This document shows positions 9,105 to 24,389 of a stretch of DNA of 64,000 bases, in pieces (the stretch's first letter is position 1; every line of letters begins with the position of its first letter). A model generated the notes under the pieces. That model saw only the letters and a program-made list of their open reading frames with translations, searched no databases and was not told the origin of the DNA. The translations under genes and the position numbers were made by a program. Origin of the DNA: Paeniglutamicibacter kerguelensis. Lineage in GTDB: Bacteria > Actinomycetota > Actinomycetes > Actinomycetales > Micrococcaceae. The stretch is taken from contig NZ_JAGIOF010000001.1 of NCBI RefSeq assembly GCF_017876535.1, forward strand, positions 2,170,001 through 2,234,000. The letters are read 5' to 3'.

Positions 9105-9163
9105 AAAAGCCGGATCCGCAAGCCCACTCCCCCGGAGGGGAATGTCTTGCGGATCCGGCTTTT
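9105..9163. terminator. Bidirectional terminator between the protease gene and pyk
   Basis: An 18-bp perfect stem (9105-9122 with 9146-9163) whose arms begin with four A and end with four T, so it can act in both directions. A small inner C/G hairpin lies in the loop. Confidence 0.85.
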
Positions 9164-9180
9164 GGTTTAGACGGGGCTAC

Positions 9181-10698
9181 CTAGATCTCGCGGGGGCCTT
9201 GGCCCGACACGGTTTCAGTGTCCCAGGGGCCGACCTCTTCGCGGGCCGGCATCGGCTTGCCCTCAACCAGCTGGCCGGCATCCGCGAGGTCGCCGACCTT
9301 GTGGATGCGCAGCGAGTTGGTCGAACCGGCCTGGCCTGGAGGGGAACCGGCGGCGATGCAGACGATGTCGTTGACCTCTGCCAGTCCTTCCTGCAGCAGC
9401 GCGCGGTCGACCTGTGCGGTCATCTTGTCGGTGTGGTCAGCGTACTCGACCACACGCGGCTGGATGCCCCACATCAGCGTCATGATCTGGTAGGTCTGCG
9501 GCAGCGGCGTGAACGCCAGCACCGGCTTCTTCGGGCGCAGGCGCGACAGGCGTCGGGCCGAGTCGCCGGACTGGGTGAAGGCCACGATGTACTTGGCATC
9601 CAGCTGGTCGGCGATTTCCACCGCGGCACGGGTGATGGCGCCGCCACGGGTCTTGGGCTTGGAGCCCAGACGCGGAATGCGGTCAAGACCGTGCTGCTCC
9701 GTGGAGGAAATGATCCGCGCCATGGTTTCGACGGTCTCGATCGGGTATTCGCCCACCGAGGTTTCGCCGGAAAGCATGACCGCGTCGGCGCCGTCGAGCA
9801 CCGCGTTGGCGCAGTCCGAGGCCTCGGCGCGGGTCGGGGTCGGCGATTCGATCATCGACTCCAGCACCTGGGTTGCAACGATGACCGGTTTGGCCCAGCG
9901 GCGGGCCAATTCGATGGCACGCTTCTGCACCAGCGGAACCTCTTCGAGCGGAAGCTCCACGCCAAGGTCGCCACGGGCCACCATGATGGCGTCGAACGCG
10001 TGGATGATTTCCTCCAACGCGTCCACCGCCTGCGGCTTCTCGATCTTGGCGATGACCGGAAGGCGGCGGCCTTCCTCGTCCATGATCTCGTGCACACGCT
10101 CGATGTCGGTGGCGTTGCGAACGAAGGACAGGGCGACCATGTCAACGCCGGCACGGATGGCCCAACGCAGGTCGTCCTCATCCTTTTCGCTCAACGCCGG
10201 GACGTTGACCGCAACACCGGGAAGGTTGATGCCCTTGTTGTTGGACACCTCGCCGCCCACGACCACCTCGGTGACGACCTTTTCGTCGTCCACCTCGGTG
10301 GCGCGGAGGGAAACCTTGCCGTCGTTGATGAGCAGGATGTCGCCGATGTTGACGTCCTGCGGCAGGCCCTTGAACGTGGTGGAGCAGAAGGTTGCATCAC
10401 CCAGGACATCGGCGATGACGATGGTGAAGGTGTCCCCCACCTTCAAGATGTGCTTGGCGTCGTCGATGAACCGGCCCAGCCGGATCTTCGGGCCCTGAAG
10501 GTCGGCAAAGATGCCTACCGGGCGTCCCAGTTCCAGGGCCGCGGCACGGACATTGCCGAGGTTCTCGGCGTGCATCGAATGGTCGCCGTGGCTCATGTTC
10601 AAGCGGGCAACGTCAACACCCGCCTTGAGCACTGCCAACGTCTTTTCGTAGGTACCGATCGCAGGGCCCCAGGTGGCCACAATTTTTGCGCGTCTCAT
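9181..10698 (-). CDS. pyk: Pyruvate kinase
   Basis: A 505-residue pyruvate kinase, converting phosphoenolpyruvate and ADP to pyruvate and ATP at the end of glycolysis. Seen: MRRAKIVATWGPA, DVARLNMSHGDH, IFADLQGPKIRLGRF, the B domain from about residue 75 to 165, the active-site signature IMVARGDLGVELPLEEV, VATQVLESMIESPTPTRAE, and DAVMLSGETSVGEYPIETV. The C-terminal regulatory domain (IVAFTQSGDSARRLSR) is complete. No Shine-Dalgarno; a TAGGCT box lies 6 nt before the ATG, indicating a leaderless mRNA and a promoter separate from gltBD. Confidence 0.97.
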   Translation of the reverse strand: MRRAKIVATWGPAIGTYEKTLAVLKAGVDVARLNMSHGDHSMHAENLGNVRAAALELGRPVGIFADLQGPKIRLGRFIDDAKHILKVGDTFTIVIADVLGDATFCSTTFKGLPQDVNIGDILLINDGKVSLRATEVDDEKVVTEVVVGGEVSNNKGINLPGVAVNVPALSEKDEDDLRWAIRAGVDMVALSFVRNATDIERVHEIMDEEGRRLPVIAKIEKPQAVDALEEIIHAFDAIMVARGDLGVELPLEEVPLVQKRAIELARRWAKPVIVATQVLESMIESPTPTRAEASDCANAVLDGADAVMLSGETSVGEYPIETVETMARIISSTEQHGLDRIPRLGSKPKTRGGAITRAAVEIADQLDAKYIVAFTQSGDSARRLSRLRPKKPVLAFTPLPQTYQIMTLMWGIQPRVVEYADHTDKMTAQVDRALLQEGLAEVNDIVCIAAGSPPGQAGSTNSLRIHKVGDLADAGQLVEGKPMPAREEVGPWDTETVSGQGPREI

Positions 10699-10704
10699 AC
10701 GGTC

Positions 10705-10710
10705 AGCCTA
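10705..10710 (-). promoter_or_regulatory. -10 box of pyk, leaderless type
   Basis: TAGGCT on the minus strand, 6 nt before the pyk ATG, with no ribosome-binding site in between. Confidence 0.45.
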
Positions 10711-10764
10711 ACTGCCTTTCCATTTCTCAGGTCGGAAAATCACCGCATTAGTGGTGCATCCGTC

Positions 10765-12214
10765 TCACAACATGCTGATGGCCTGGTCCGTCGGTGCAAC
10801 GGGGGCCGGAAGGCGGGTTTCGCCCATCAGGTATTTGTCCACCGCCGCGGCACAGGATCGTCCCTCGGCGATGGCCCACACAATCAGGGATTGTCCGCGT
10901 CCGGCATCGCCGGCCACGAACACCCCGGGGGTGTTGGTCATGTAGTAACCATCGCGGGCGACGCTGCCCCGGTCATCAAACTCGGTGTTGGCCTGTTCCT
11001 TGAGACCGGCTTCTTCGGGTCCTGTGAACCCGAGAGCCAGGAAGACCAGATCCGCGGGAATCACCCGCTCGGTGCCTGGTTTCGGAAGGCGCTGACCGTC
11101 AATAAATTCGGTCTCTGCTACCGTAACACCCATCACGCTTCCGCGCTCGCCCGTGAAGTTGACGGTGGCCGCCAAGTACGTGCGTTCGCCGCCCTCTTCG
11201 TGGGCGGATTGGACCTCGAACAGCCTCGGGACCATCGGCCACGGCTGGTTTGCCGGACGCTCCAGCGGAGGCTGGGCACCGATGGCCAAGGTCGTGACGC
11301 TTGCCGCTCCCTGGCGCAACGCGGTGCCCAGGCAGTCGGCGCCGGTGTCTCCGCCGCCGAGGATCACCACGTGCTTTCCGGCCGCGTCGATGCGCAATCC
11401 ATCGCGCTCACCGGCCACCACGCGGTTCGAATCGACGAGGTAGTCCATGGCGAAATGGACCCCGTCGAGCTCGCGCCCGGGAATCGGCATGTCACGCGGA
11501 ACCGTGGCCCCTGTGGCGAGGATCACCGCGTCATACCGGCGATGCAGGGCATCCCAGGTGATGTCGGTACCCACCGAAACGCCGGTGCGAAAGCGGGTTC
11601 CCTCGGCCTCCATCTGGGCCAGCCGGCGCTCGAGGACTTCCTTTTCCATCTTGAAGTCCGGGATGCCGTAACGCAGCAACCCTCCGATCTTTTCGTCCCG
11701 CTCGTACACAGCCACGGTGTGTCCGGCGCGGGTCAGCTGCTGGGCCGCGGCCAACCCCGCAGGGCCGGAACCGACCACCGCGATGCGCTTGTCGGTGTGC
11801 CGCATGGCAAGCACCGGCTCGAGGTCGCCGGAAGCCAACAACGTGTCCGCGATTTCGACCTCAATTTGTTTGATTGTTACGGCCGGCTGGTTGATTCCCA
11901 GCACGCAGGAGGATTCGCACGGGGCCGGGCAGAGCCGCCCGGTAAACTCCGGGAAGTTGTTGGTCGCGTGCAACCGCTCCGAGGCTTCCGCCATCCGGCC
12001 CTGGTGGACCAGAGCATTCCACTCGGGAATCAGGTTGCCCAGCGGGCATCCGCTGTGGCAGAACGCGATGCCGCAGTCCATGCAGCGGCCGGCCTGGGCC
12101 TTGAGCGTGCCGTCGTTCTGCCGCTCGGTGACCTCGCGGAAGTCCATCAGGCGGATGGGCACCGGGCGCTTGGGTTGGGTTACTCGTTCACGGACTTCCA
12201 AGAATCCACGTGGA

Positions 12215-12222
<8 letters not shown>
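10765..12222 (-). CDS. gltD: Glutamate synthase small subunit
   Basis: A 485-residue NADPH-oxidising subunit that feeds electrons to GltB for glutamate synthesis from glutamine and 2-oxoglutarate. Seen: N-terminal iron-sulfur cysteines CMDCGIAFCHSGCPLGN and CPAPCESSCVLGI, an FAD Rossmann motif VVGSGPAGLAAAQQL near residue 150, and an NADPH motif VVILGGGDTGADCLG near 285; VFVAGDAGRGQSLIVWA near the C-terminus binds FAD. Start is GTG at 12222, which overlaps the gltB stop by 8 nt, so the subunits are translationally coupled. Confidence 0.97.
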
Positions 12223-16819
<4,597 letters not shown>

Positions 16820-17188
16820 GAGCATACCTTTCTCGGTGTTTTTCTGGGATACAAGGACGCCGTTGTCCGAGAGTTTTCTGGGTCGCAAATGATCGGTTGC
16901 TGAGAGGGTGTTTCCCACCGACAAGAGTGCGGGGTTTTTCCCGGCCTGCGGACCGGGCCACGTCGTTGTGGTTTGCGCAATGCGGCGGGATGTCCGCCGG
17001 GCCTTGCTGCGTCGCGGGGGCCATGTTCGATTTCGTGCATCGAATCCTACGCCCGCTGGGTGAAAAAATCGTAGCACCGCCATGTTTCGGTTTTAGGCTC
17101 GGTTATGTTTCCAACAGTTTTCCGAATACCTCACAACAGTTAGATGACTAGGCATTTTAGAGATTCCTTAATTGTTACCCAGAAATAA
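16820..17188 (-). promoter_or_regulatory. gltB 5' leader and promoter region
   Basis: A 370-base stretch upstream of gltB, before the lgt terminator. No stop codon lies in frame with gltB back to 17083, but the encoded peptide is unlike GltB N-termini and is probably not translated. A TACGAT box (minus strand, near 17069-17074) is a possible -10. No convincing GlnR or AmtR site was found. Confidence 0.35.
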
Positions 17189-17236
17189 CAGAACCCCTCG
17201 TCATGTACCGCGGGCGGCGGTTGACGAGGGGTTCTG
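17189..17236 (-). terminator. Terminator of the trp-lgt operon
   Basis: A 15-bp perfect stem (17189-17203 with 17222-17236) with an 18-nt GC-rich loop. It lies 12 bases after the lgt stop on the minus strand; the following run is only moderately T-rich. Confidence 0.7.
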
Positions 17237-17247
17237 AAATGGTGTTT

Positions 17248-18321
17248 TTAGTTGTCGTTCTTTTCCGATTTTGCTGCGGAATCAGTTTCCTTTTCGGGAT
17301 CCAGGACCGGTTTGATCTGCACGGCGCCGTTTTTTGATTCGGTATCCGTGGTCTTCTCCGGTGCGGACTCGATCGGGGCGGATCCGGCCGGGGCCTCCGC
17401 CGCGGTGTCGGCCTCGGGCTTGGGTCCGCGGCCCTCGAGGTAGACCCCCGGGTCCGGCAGCGGGCGCAGTTTGACGAGCACGTAGATGAGGCCGACGGTG
17501 CCCAGGATGACCATGCCGATGGCGAGCCACATGTGGACGCGCAGGCCGATGCCGAGGATGACGATCGTGTCGGCGGCGTCGATGCGCATGGTTTCCATGA
17601 TGATTCGGCCCGTGCCATACCAGATCAGGTAGGACCAGAACATGGCGCCGCGGCGCAGCTGGAACTTGTGGTCCAGCGCCAGCAGCAGCGCCACGCCCGC
17701 AAGGTTCCAAAGGGATTCGTAGAGGAACGTCGGCTGGAACAGCGTTCCGGGCGGAAGGCCCGGGGGGAAGTTGTAGCTGGTCGGGTCGATCTCCAGGCCC
17801 CAAGGCAGCGTGGTCGGCTTGCCGAAGAGCTCCTGGTTGAACCAGTTGCCCCAGCGGCCGAAGGCCTGGGCCAGCAGGACGCCGGGTGCCACGGCATCCA
17901 GGAAGGCCGTGAGCCTTACGCCCGCGCGGCGGCAGGCGATCCAGGCGCCGAGTGTACCAAGGCTGATGGCCCCCATGATGCCCAGGCCGCCGGCCCAGAT
18001 CTGCGGGATCTCGCCCAGGTGTGCGCTTTGGCCGTTGAGCCCGAAGTAGTAGTCGGGATCGGTGATCAGCACGTGGTACAGGCGTCCGCCGACGATGCCG
18101 AACGGGATCGCCCAGATGCAGATGTCCCAGACCACGTCCGCCGGCCCGCCCTTGGCGAGCCACCGCTTGTTGGTCATCCACATGGCAACGACGATGCCGG
18201 CCAGGATGCACAGGGCGTAGGCGTGGATGGTCAACGGGCCGATGGAGAACTTGGAGAACTCCGGCGGCGGGCTCGGGATCGAGGCGAACACGCCGGTGCC
18301 GATGGCTGCCAGGGTGGTCAT
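17248..18321 (-). CDS. lgt: Prolipoprotein diacylglyceryl transferase
   Basis: A 357-residue polytopic membrane enzyme that moves diacylglycerol to the lipobox Cys of prolipoproteins. Seen: HAYALCILAGIVVAMWM, VWDICIWAIPFGIVGGRLYHV (with the essential Arg), the family signature FGRWGNWFNQELFGKPT, and FQPTFLYESLWN, followed by the last helix. After PDPGVYLEGRG comes a ~70-residue charged tail rich in Ala, Glu, Pro and Lys with no known fold, typical of actinobacterial Lgt. The ATG overlaps the trpA stop (ATGA), so it is the last gene of the trp operon. Likely substrates in this window are the lipoproteins at 57743, 58211 and 60678. Confidence 0.97.
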   Translation of the reverse strand: MTTLAAIGTGVFASIPSPPPEFSKFSIGPLTIHAYALCILAGIVVAMWMTNKRWLAKGGPADVVWDICIWAIPFGIVGGRLYHVLITDPDYYFGLNGQSAHLGEIPQIWAGGLGIMGAISLGTLGAWIACRRAGVRLTAFLDAVAPGVLLAQAFGRWGNWFNQELFGKPTTLPWGLEIDPTSYNFPPGLPPGTLFQPTFLYESLWNLAGVALLLALDHKFQLRRGAMFWSYLIWYGTGRIIMETMRIDAADTIVILGIGLRVHMWLAIGMVILGTVGLIYVLVKLRPLPDPGVYLEGRGPKPEADTAAEAPAGSAPIESAPEKTTDTESKNGAVQIKPVLDPEKETDSAAKSEKNDN

Positions 18322-19108
18322 ACGCTGACTGGCCTCCCGCTGAGTTCGGCGGTGAGCTTGGCAACGGCCTCCACTCCCCCGTCGCGAAGCGCGGCGACCA
18401 GTGCGGTGCCGACGATGACGCCGTCGGAGTAGGCGCCGATTTCCTCGACGTGCTTGCGCTGCGAAACGCCCAGGCCGACGCAGGCGTTCTCGGCGCCGGC
18501 CGCGTGGGCCGCGGCGACAACCGATGCGGCGGCGTCGGAAACCTCGCTGCGCGCACCGGTGACGCCCATGACCGAAACGCAGTAGACGAATCCGCGGCTC
18601 GCGGCGACGGTGGCCTTCATGCGGGCTTCGGTGGAGGACGGGGCGACCAGGAAGACGCGGTCAAGTCCATACTTGTCGGAGGCCTCCATCCACTCGGCGG
18701 CCTCGTCCGGGATCAGGTCCGGGGTGATCAGCCCGGCGCCGCCGGCCTCGGCGAGGCGGCGGGAGAACTCGTCCACGCCCATGCGCAGCACCGGGTTCCA
18801 GTAGGTCATGACCATGACCGTGGCGGAGCAGCGCTCGGTGATGCCCTTGATGATGTCGAAGACCTGGGCGACCCTGAAGCCCTGGGCCAGCGACTGGACG
18901 GTGGCGGCCTGGATGACCGAGCCGTCCATCACGGGGTCCGAGTACGGGATGCCGACCTCGATGATGTCGGCGCCGTTTTCGGCCATCGCGACGGCCGCGT
19001 CAATGGTGGCCTGCACGTCCGGGAAACCGGCGGGCAGGTAGCAGATCAGGGCCGGGCGGCCCTCGGCGCGGGCTGCGGCGATGGCTGCTGCACTCTTGGA
19101 AACGTGGC

Positions 19109-19112
<4 letters not shown>
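18318..19112 (-). CDS. trpA: Tryptophan synthase alpha chain
   Basis: A 264-residue TIM barrel that cleaves indole-3-glycerol phosphate to indole, which is passed to TrpB. Seen: [10 protein letters not shown], the catalytic Glu in [20 protein letters not shown] (with the nearby catalytic Asp region), [28 protein letters not shown], and [15 protein letters not shown], the phosphate-binding loop. GTG 19112 overlaps the trpB stop (GTGA); an upstream in-frame extension to 19151 lies inside trpB and is not used. Confidence 0.97.
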
Positions 19113-20401
<1,289 letters not shown>

Positions 20402-20438
20402 CGTTGGCATCCTTATCTAGCTGAGGAATTCATGCAGG

Positions 20439-21272
20439 TTATGGGTGGGGCCGCGCCGGCTTGGCTGCGGTTCCCGCGGTAATGAATTGGTCGATGGCCG
20501 CGCGCGGGTCGTTGTCCTTCACGAGCGCCTCGCCGACCAGGATGGCATCCGCGCCGCGGGAGGCGTACTCGCGCACCTCGGCGACCGAGCTGACGCCGGA
20601 TTCGGCGATGATGACGGCCTCGGGCGGGATCAACCCCGCCAGCTTCGCAAAGTTCGCGGGATCCACCTCCAGGGTCTTGAGGTTGCGCACGTTCACGCCG
20701 ATGATCTTCGCCCCGAGCTTCACGGCCCTGGCGATTTCCTCCTCGGTGTGGGTCTCCACCAGGGCGTTCATGCCCAGTGCGTGGGTGAGGTCCAGGAATT
20801 CGCGCATCTGCGCGTCGTCCAGGGCCGCGACGATCAACAGGATGAGGTCGGCACCGTGGGCGCGGGCCTCGTAGATCTGGTACGCGTCGACCGTGAAGTC
20901 CTTGCGCAGCAGCGGGATGTCGACGGCGGCGCGCACGGCGTCGAGGTCGGCCAGCGATCCGCCGAAGCGGCGTTCCTCGGTGAGCACGGAGATGACGGAG
21001 GCGCCGCCGGCGACGTAGGCCGCGGCAAGTTCGGCCGGTTCCGGGATGTCGGCAAGCGCACCCTTGGACGGGGACTTGCGCTTGACCTCTGAGATCACGC
21101 GTAACACGGCGTCACGGTCGGACTGGTCGGCGGCTCCGCCGAGGGCCGCAAAGGCGTCGAGCGCCGGGGCGGCGTTTGCCGCGTCGGCCTCGATCTGGAC
21201 CTGGCCGCATATGGAACGGCGGGCGTCCAGATCGATCCGAACGCCCGCAATGATATCCGTAAGTACGCTCAC
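20439..21272 (-). CDS. trpC: Indole-3-glycerol phosphate synthase
   Basis: A 277-residue TIM barrel that closes the indole ring from carboxyphenylamino-deoxyribulose phosphate. Seen: [13 protein letters not shown] (catalytic Glu and Lys), [38 protein letters not shown] (catalytic Lys), [23 protein letters not shown], and [14 protein letters not shown]. Start is GTG 21272, directly after the HGxxPAAW gene stop. No trpD or trpF gene is in this cluster. Confidence 0.97.
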   Translation of the reverse strand: MSVLTDIIAGVRIDLDARRSICGQVQIEADAANAAPALDAFAALGGAADQSDRDAVLRVISEVKRKSPSKGALADIPEPAELAAAYVAGGASVISVLTEERRFGGSLADLDAVRAAVDIPLLRKDFTVDAYQIYEARAHGADLILLIVAALDDAQMREFLDLTHALGMNALVETHTEEEIARAVKLGAKIIGVNVRNLKTLEVDPANFAKLAGLIPPEAVIIAESGVSSVAEVREYASRGADAILVGEALVKDNDPRAAIDQFITAGTAAKPARPHP

Positions 21273-21274
21273 GG

Positions 21275-21526
21275 CTAGTGCGAGGAACCCGACCGGGCGC
21301 CGCCCACGCCGAAACCGGCCTTCTTCATGATCCAACCGGCGATCATGCCGAGCACGACGACGCCGAGGCCCGCGTAGACCATGGTCGGGTTGTGTCCGGC
21401 GAAGGCGATTCCGCCGATGATGACACCGATCATTGAAATGCCGACCAAGGTCCAAGCCGCAATTGAGTTGCCGTGGCCGATTTCTTCGGCGTGCATCGGA
21501 TCGATCTGGGTGTTGCTGTTAGCCAT
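21275..21526 (-). CDS. HGxxPAAW-type small membrane protein of the trp operon
   Basis: An 83-residue protein with [18 protein letters not shown] at residues ~18-35 (a variant of the HGxxPAAW motif) and two membrane helices separated by [14 protein letters not shown]. The family is confined to actinobacteria and commonly sits in trp operons; its function is not known. ATG 21526 has GGAGTA-type spacing upstream. The gene ends 2 nt before the trpC GTG, so the two are coupled. Confidence 0.85.
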   Translation of the reverse strand: MANSNTQIDPMHAEEIGHGNSIAAWTLVGISMIGVIIGGIAFAGHNPTMVYAGLGVVVLGMIAGWIMKKAGFGVGGARSGSSH

Positions 21527-21643
21527 GGTGGGATACTCCTCGTCACCTCGTGCCGCTCGGGAATTTTCCCGACGATTAACTACTGTCTATTCTGCCATTC
21601 TTTAACGCCGTGGCGTGCCATGTTGCCCGCCACCGCGCGTTCC

Positions 21644-22246
21644 TCAGGTGGGATCGTCCCCGCGGGAGAGCGAGTCCCAGCCGTCGATCTCATCGATCGG
21701 TCCCGTGGAGTTTGCCGAATCCCGTTGCGCCGCGGCCGCGGCGTTGTCGCGCGCGTACTTCTTGCTGCCGGCCCAGGTGTGCCCGGCAATTGCCAGGACC
21801 AGTGCGTTGAGCACCAGCAGCACGCCGGCCAGCACGGCCACGTAGGGCCAGAAGGACACCTGGTAGTCCCCGCCGGCGGTGTTCAGCCCCGTAGCTTCGC
21901 CGACCTTGGTGGCAGAGGCCGAGACCGGGTTGGCCAGCACCGCGACGGACGAGGCAATGATGCCGCCACCGGCCAGCAGCAGGATGCCGGCGATGATGTA
22001 GCGGGCGACCTTGCCGGCGATCAGCGCCGCCAGCGAACCGGCCAGGGCCACGACCGCGAGCGCGGCGATGGCCGCCGAGGCGTCGGAGCCCGCGACCTCG
22101 ATCAGCGGGATCTTCACGGAGCCGACCTCGGGCTGGACCGTGATCCAGATGCGGGTGCTGGTGGCCAGCGCCAACACGGCACCGACCAGGCCCAGCAGCA
22201 TGACAACGCGTTTGGTGCCCCAGCGAGGGGTCTTGGTGTTGGTCAT
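21644..22246 (-). CDS. Trp biosynthesis-associated membrane protein
   Basis: A 200-residue integral membrane protein of the Trp_oprn_chp family, found in actinobacterial trp operons. Seen: four hydrophobic helices, the motif TSTRIWITVQPEVG after helix 1, VAGSDASAAIAALAVVALAG in helix 2, and a polar C-terminal tail of ~45 residues containing DEIDGWDSLSRG. It starts 1-4 nt inside the end of trpE (ATGA overlap) so is made together with anthranilate synthase. The biochemical role is unknown; indole or chorismate-pathway product export has been only a guess. Confidence 0.88.
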   Translation of the reverse strand: MTNTKTPRWGTKRVVMLLGLVGAVLALATSTRIWITVQPEVGSVKIPLIEVAGSDASAAIAALAVVALAGSLAALIAGKVARYIIAGILLLAGGGIIASSVAVLANPVSASATKVGEATGLNTAGGDYQVSFWPYVAVLAGVLLVLNALVLAIAGHTWAGSKKYARDNAAAAAQRDSANSTGPIDEIDGWDSLSRGDDPT

Positions 22247-23802
22247 GATCCTTCGATGTCCTGGCCGGCGGGCGCCATGGTGCCTGCGGCCCAGACGGCG
22301 CGCAGCGGTGCGGCCGACTTGTTGATGGTTTCAAGGGCCTCAGCGTCGAGGTCCGAGTCGTTGACGATTCCGCCGCCGGCCTGCACAAAGGCGCGGTTGC
22401 CCTTGAGCAGCGCCGAACGGATGGCGATGGCCATGTCCATGTCGCCGGCGAAGTCGAGGTAGCCCACGACGCCGCCGTAGATGCCGCGGCGGTACGGTTC
22501 CAGCTCGTCCAGCAGTCGCAGGGCGCGCGGCTTGGGCGCGCCGGAGAGGGTCCCCGCGGGGAACGTCGCTGCGAGCACGTCGTAGCCGTCGGTGTCCGGG
22601 GACAGCTTGCCGACCACGTTGGAGACCAGGTGCATGATGTGGCTGAAGCGCTCGACCTCCATGAACTGGGTGACCTCCACCGAGCCCGGGACGCAGACCT
22701 TGGACAGGTCGTTGCGCGAAAGGTCCACGAGCATCAGGTGCTCGGCACGCTCCTTCTCGTCGGCCAACAGGTTCTTCTCATGCTGCTGGTCGTCCTCGTA
22801 GGTGGCGCCGCGCGGCCGCGAGCCGGCGATGGGGTGCGTGACGACGTGGTCGTCGTTGACGGTGACCAGCGCCTCCGGGGAGGAACCCACGATCGAGTAG
22901 GCCTTGCCGTGGGAGTCCTCGAGGCTGAAGAGGTACATGTACGGGCTGGGGTTCGTGGCGCGCAGGATGCGGTAGACATCCAGCGGGTCCGCGTGGGATT
23001 CGAGCTCGAAGCGGCGCGAAATGACCACCTGGAACACCTCGCCGTCGACGATGGCTTCCTTGCCGCGCAGCACCGCCTGGCGGTAGGAGTCCTCGTCCCA
23101 GGAGTGGGTGACGGCGTTCATCAGCTCGTCGGCCGGGACGTCGGTCCCGGAGAGCACCGAGACAGGGGTGTCGGTAGCCTCGGCCAGGGTCGCGAGCATG
23201 GCGCGCACGCGGTCAACCGCGTGGTCGTAGGCCCCGTCGACGCCGTCGTCGGTGCCGTTGAAGTTGATGGCGTTGGCGATCAGCGTCAGCGTGCCGTCGG
23301 TGTTGTCATGCACGGCCATGTCCCCGACCAGGTTCATGGCTAGCTCCGGCAGGTGCAGGTCGTCGGCCGGCGGGTTGGGCAGCTTCTCCCAGTGGCGCAC
23401 GGCCTCCCAGCCGATGAAGCCGACCATGCCGCTGGTCAGCGGCGGCAGGCCGTGCAGCGGTTCGGTGCGCAGGGCGCGCACGGTGTCGCGCAGCACCTCG
23501 ACGGGGTTGCCCTCGGTCGGCATGCCGGCGGGCGGCGTGCCCAGCCAGTGGGCCTTGCCTTCACGGGTGGTCAGCGTGGCCGGGGAGTTGGTGCCGATGA
23601 ACGAGTACCGGCTCCACACTCCCCCGGCGGCGGCCGATTCCATCAGGAAGGTGCCGGGGCGGCCGCCGGCAAGCCGGCGGTAGATGGAGATGGGGGTCAG
23701 CGAGTCGGCCAGCACCCGCATGGTCACGGGAATGACGCGGCGGTCCGCGGCGAGGGCGCGGAACTGCTCGCGGGTGGGTGTGAGCGCACCGAGAGCTTGC
23801 AT
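22243..23802 (-). CDS. trpE: Anthranilate synthase component I
   Basis: A 519-residue chorismate-using enzyme, the first committed step to tryptophan. Seen: the regulatory LLES-like motif replaced by FLMESAAAGGVWSRYSFIG near residue 50, VGFIGWEAVRHWE, and the chorismate-binding core IVGSSPEALVTV, THPIAGSRPRG, DEKERAEHLMLVDLSRNDLSKV, FPAGTLSGAPKPRALRLLDELE, RRGIYGGVVGYLDF. The presence of the S-x-S type segment suggests Trp feedback control. Glutaminase partner TrpG is not in this window. It follows hisI after 41 nt. Confidence 0.96.
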   Translation of the reverse strand: MQALGALTPTREQFRALAADRRVIPVTMRVLADSLTPISIYRRLAGGRPGTFLMESAAAGGVWSRYSFIGTNSPATLTTREGKAHWLGTPPAGMPTEGNPVEVLRDTVRALRTEPLHGLPPLTSGMVGFIGWEAVRHWEKLPNPPADDLHLPELAMNLVGDMAVHDNTDGTLTLIANAINFNGTDDGVDGAYDHAVDRVRAMLATLAEATDTPVSVLSGTDVPADELMNAVTHSWDEDSYRQAVLRGKEAIVDGEVFQVVISRRFELESHADPLDVYRILRATNPSPYMYLFSLEDSHGKAYSIVGSSPEALVTVNDDHVVTHPIAGSRPRGATYEDDQQHEKNLLADEKERAEHLMLVDLSRNDLSKVCVPGSVEVTQFMEVERFSHIMHLVSNVVGKLSPDTDGYDVLAATFPAGTLSGAPKPRALRLLDELEPYRRGIYGGVVGYLDFAGDMDMAIAIRSALLKGNRAFVQAGGGIVNDSDLDAEALETINKSAAPLRAVWAAGTMAPAGQDIEGS

Positions 23803-23843
23803 AAGTGGCTAGGTATCCTTGCGTGGACGAAGGTGGTGTCGGG

Positions 23844-24245
23844 TCAGGAAACGCGGCGGCCGACGACGGCCGGGATCTCGCGCCCGTCAAAGCAGGTGTG
23901 GGTGCCGGTGTGGCAGGCCGCACCGATCTGGTCGACCACCACCAGCAGGGCATCGCCGTCGCAATCCAGGGCGACAGAACGCACCAGCTGGGAGTGCCCG
24001 GAGGTGTCGCCCTTGCGCCAGTATTCCTTGCGGGAACGCGACCAGAAGGTCACCCGCCCGGTGGTGAGGGTGCGACGGAGAGCTTCCTCGTCCATCCACC
24101 CGAGCATGAGCACCTCATGGGTGCCGTACTGCTGGATGATGGCCGCGACCAATCCGGAGTCGTCCTTTTTCAGGGCCGCGGAGATTTCGGCGGACAATTT
24201 GCCGTCAACGGAGACGGGGGTTGCGAAGGCTGGGTTCTGCGACAT
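23844..24245 (-). CDS. hisI: Phosphoribosyl-AMP cyclohydrolase
   Basis: A 133-residue enzyme opening the purine ring of PR-AMP in histidine synthesis. Seen: [39 protein letters not shown], and the metal-ligand cysteines in [26 protein letters not shown]. HisE is separate (30446), so this is the single-domain HisI. ATG 24245 has a TAGACT box 7 nt upstream, giving a probably leaderless message. The hisI-trpE order is common in actinobacteria. Confidence 0.96.
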   Translation of the reverse strand: MSQNPAFATPVSVDGKLSAEISAALKKDDSGLVAAIIQQYGTHEVLMLGWMDEEALRRTLTTGRVTFWSRSRKEYWRKGDTSGHSQLVRSVALDCDGDALLVVVDQIGAACHTGTHTCFDGREIPAVVGRRVS

Positions 24246-24252
24246 CACTTCC

Positions 24253-24258
24253 AGTCTA
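24253..24258 (-). promoter_or_regulatory. -10 box of hisI, leaderless type
   Basis: TAGACT on the minus strand, 7 nt before the hisI ATG. Confidence 0.42.
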
Positions 24259-24376
24259 GTGCCACCGAAGCGCAATTGGCCGAACGGGATTCACCCGCGC
24301 GGCACGCACGCAACGATTCACCACACCCTGTGTGTCGCATGGTGCTTCATACGGCCACAAGCGGCCCCGAACGTGT

Positions 24377-24382
24377 TAGTTT
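24377..24382 (+). promoter_or_regulatory. -10 box of the TIGR03085 gene, leaderless type
   Basis: TAGTTT, 7 nt before ATG 24390; no ribosome-binding site. It is divergent from the similar hisI promoter 119 nt away. Confidence 0.4.
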
Positions 24383-24389
24383 CGTAGTG

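Noticed and set aside
17060..17120. GlnR-type nitrogen-control box upstream of gltB
   Set aside because: GTTTC-like and GTTAT-like elements are present but the spacing does not match the consensus of two half-sites separated by six bases.
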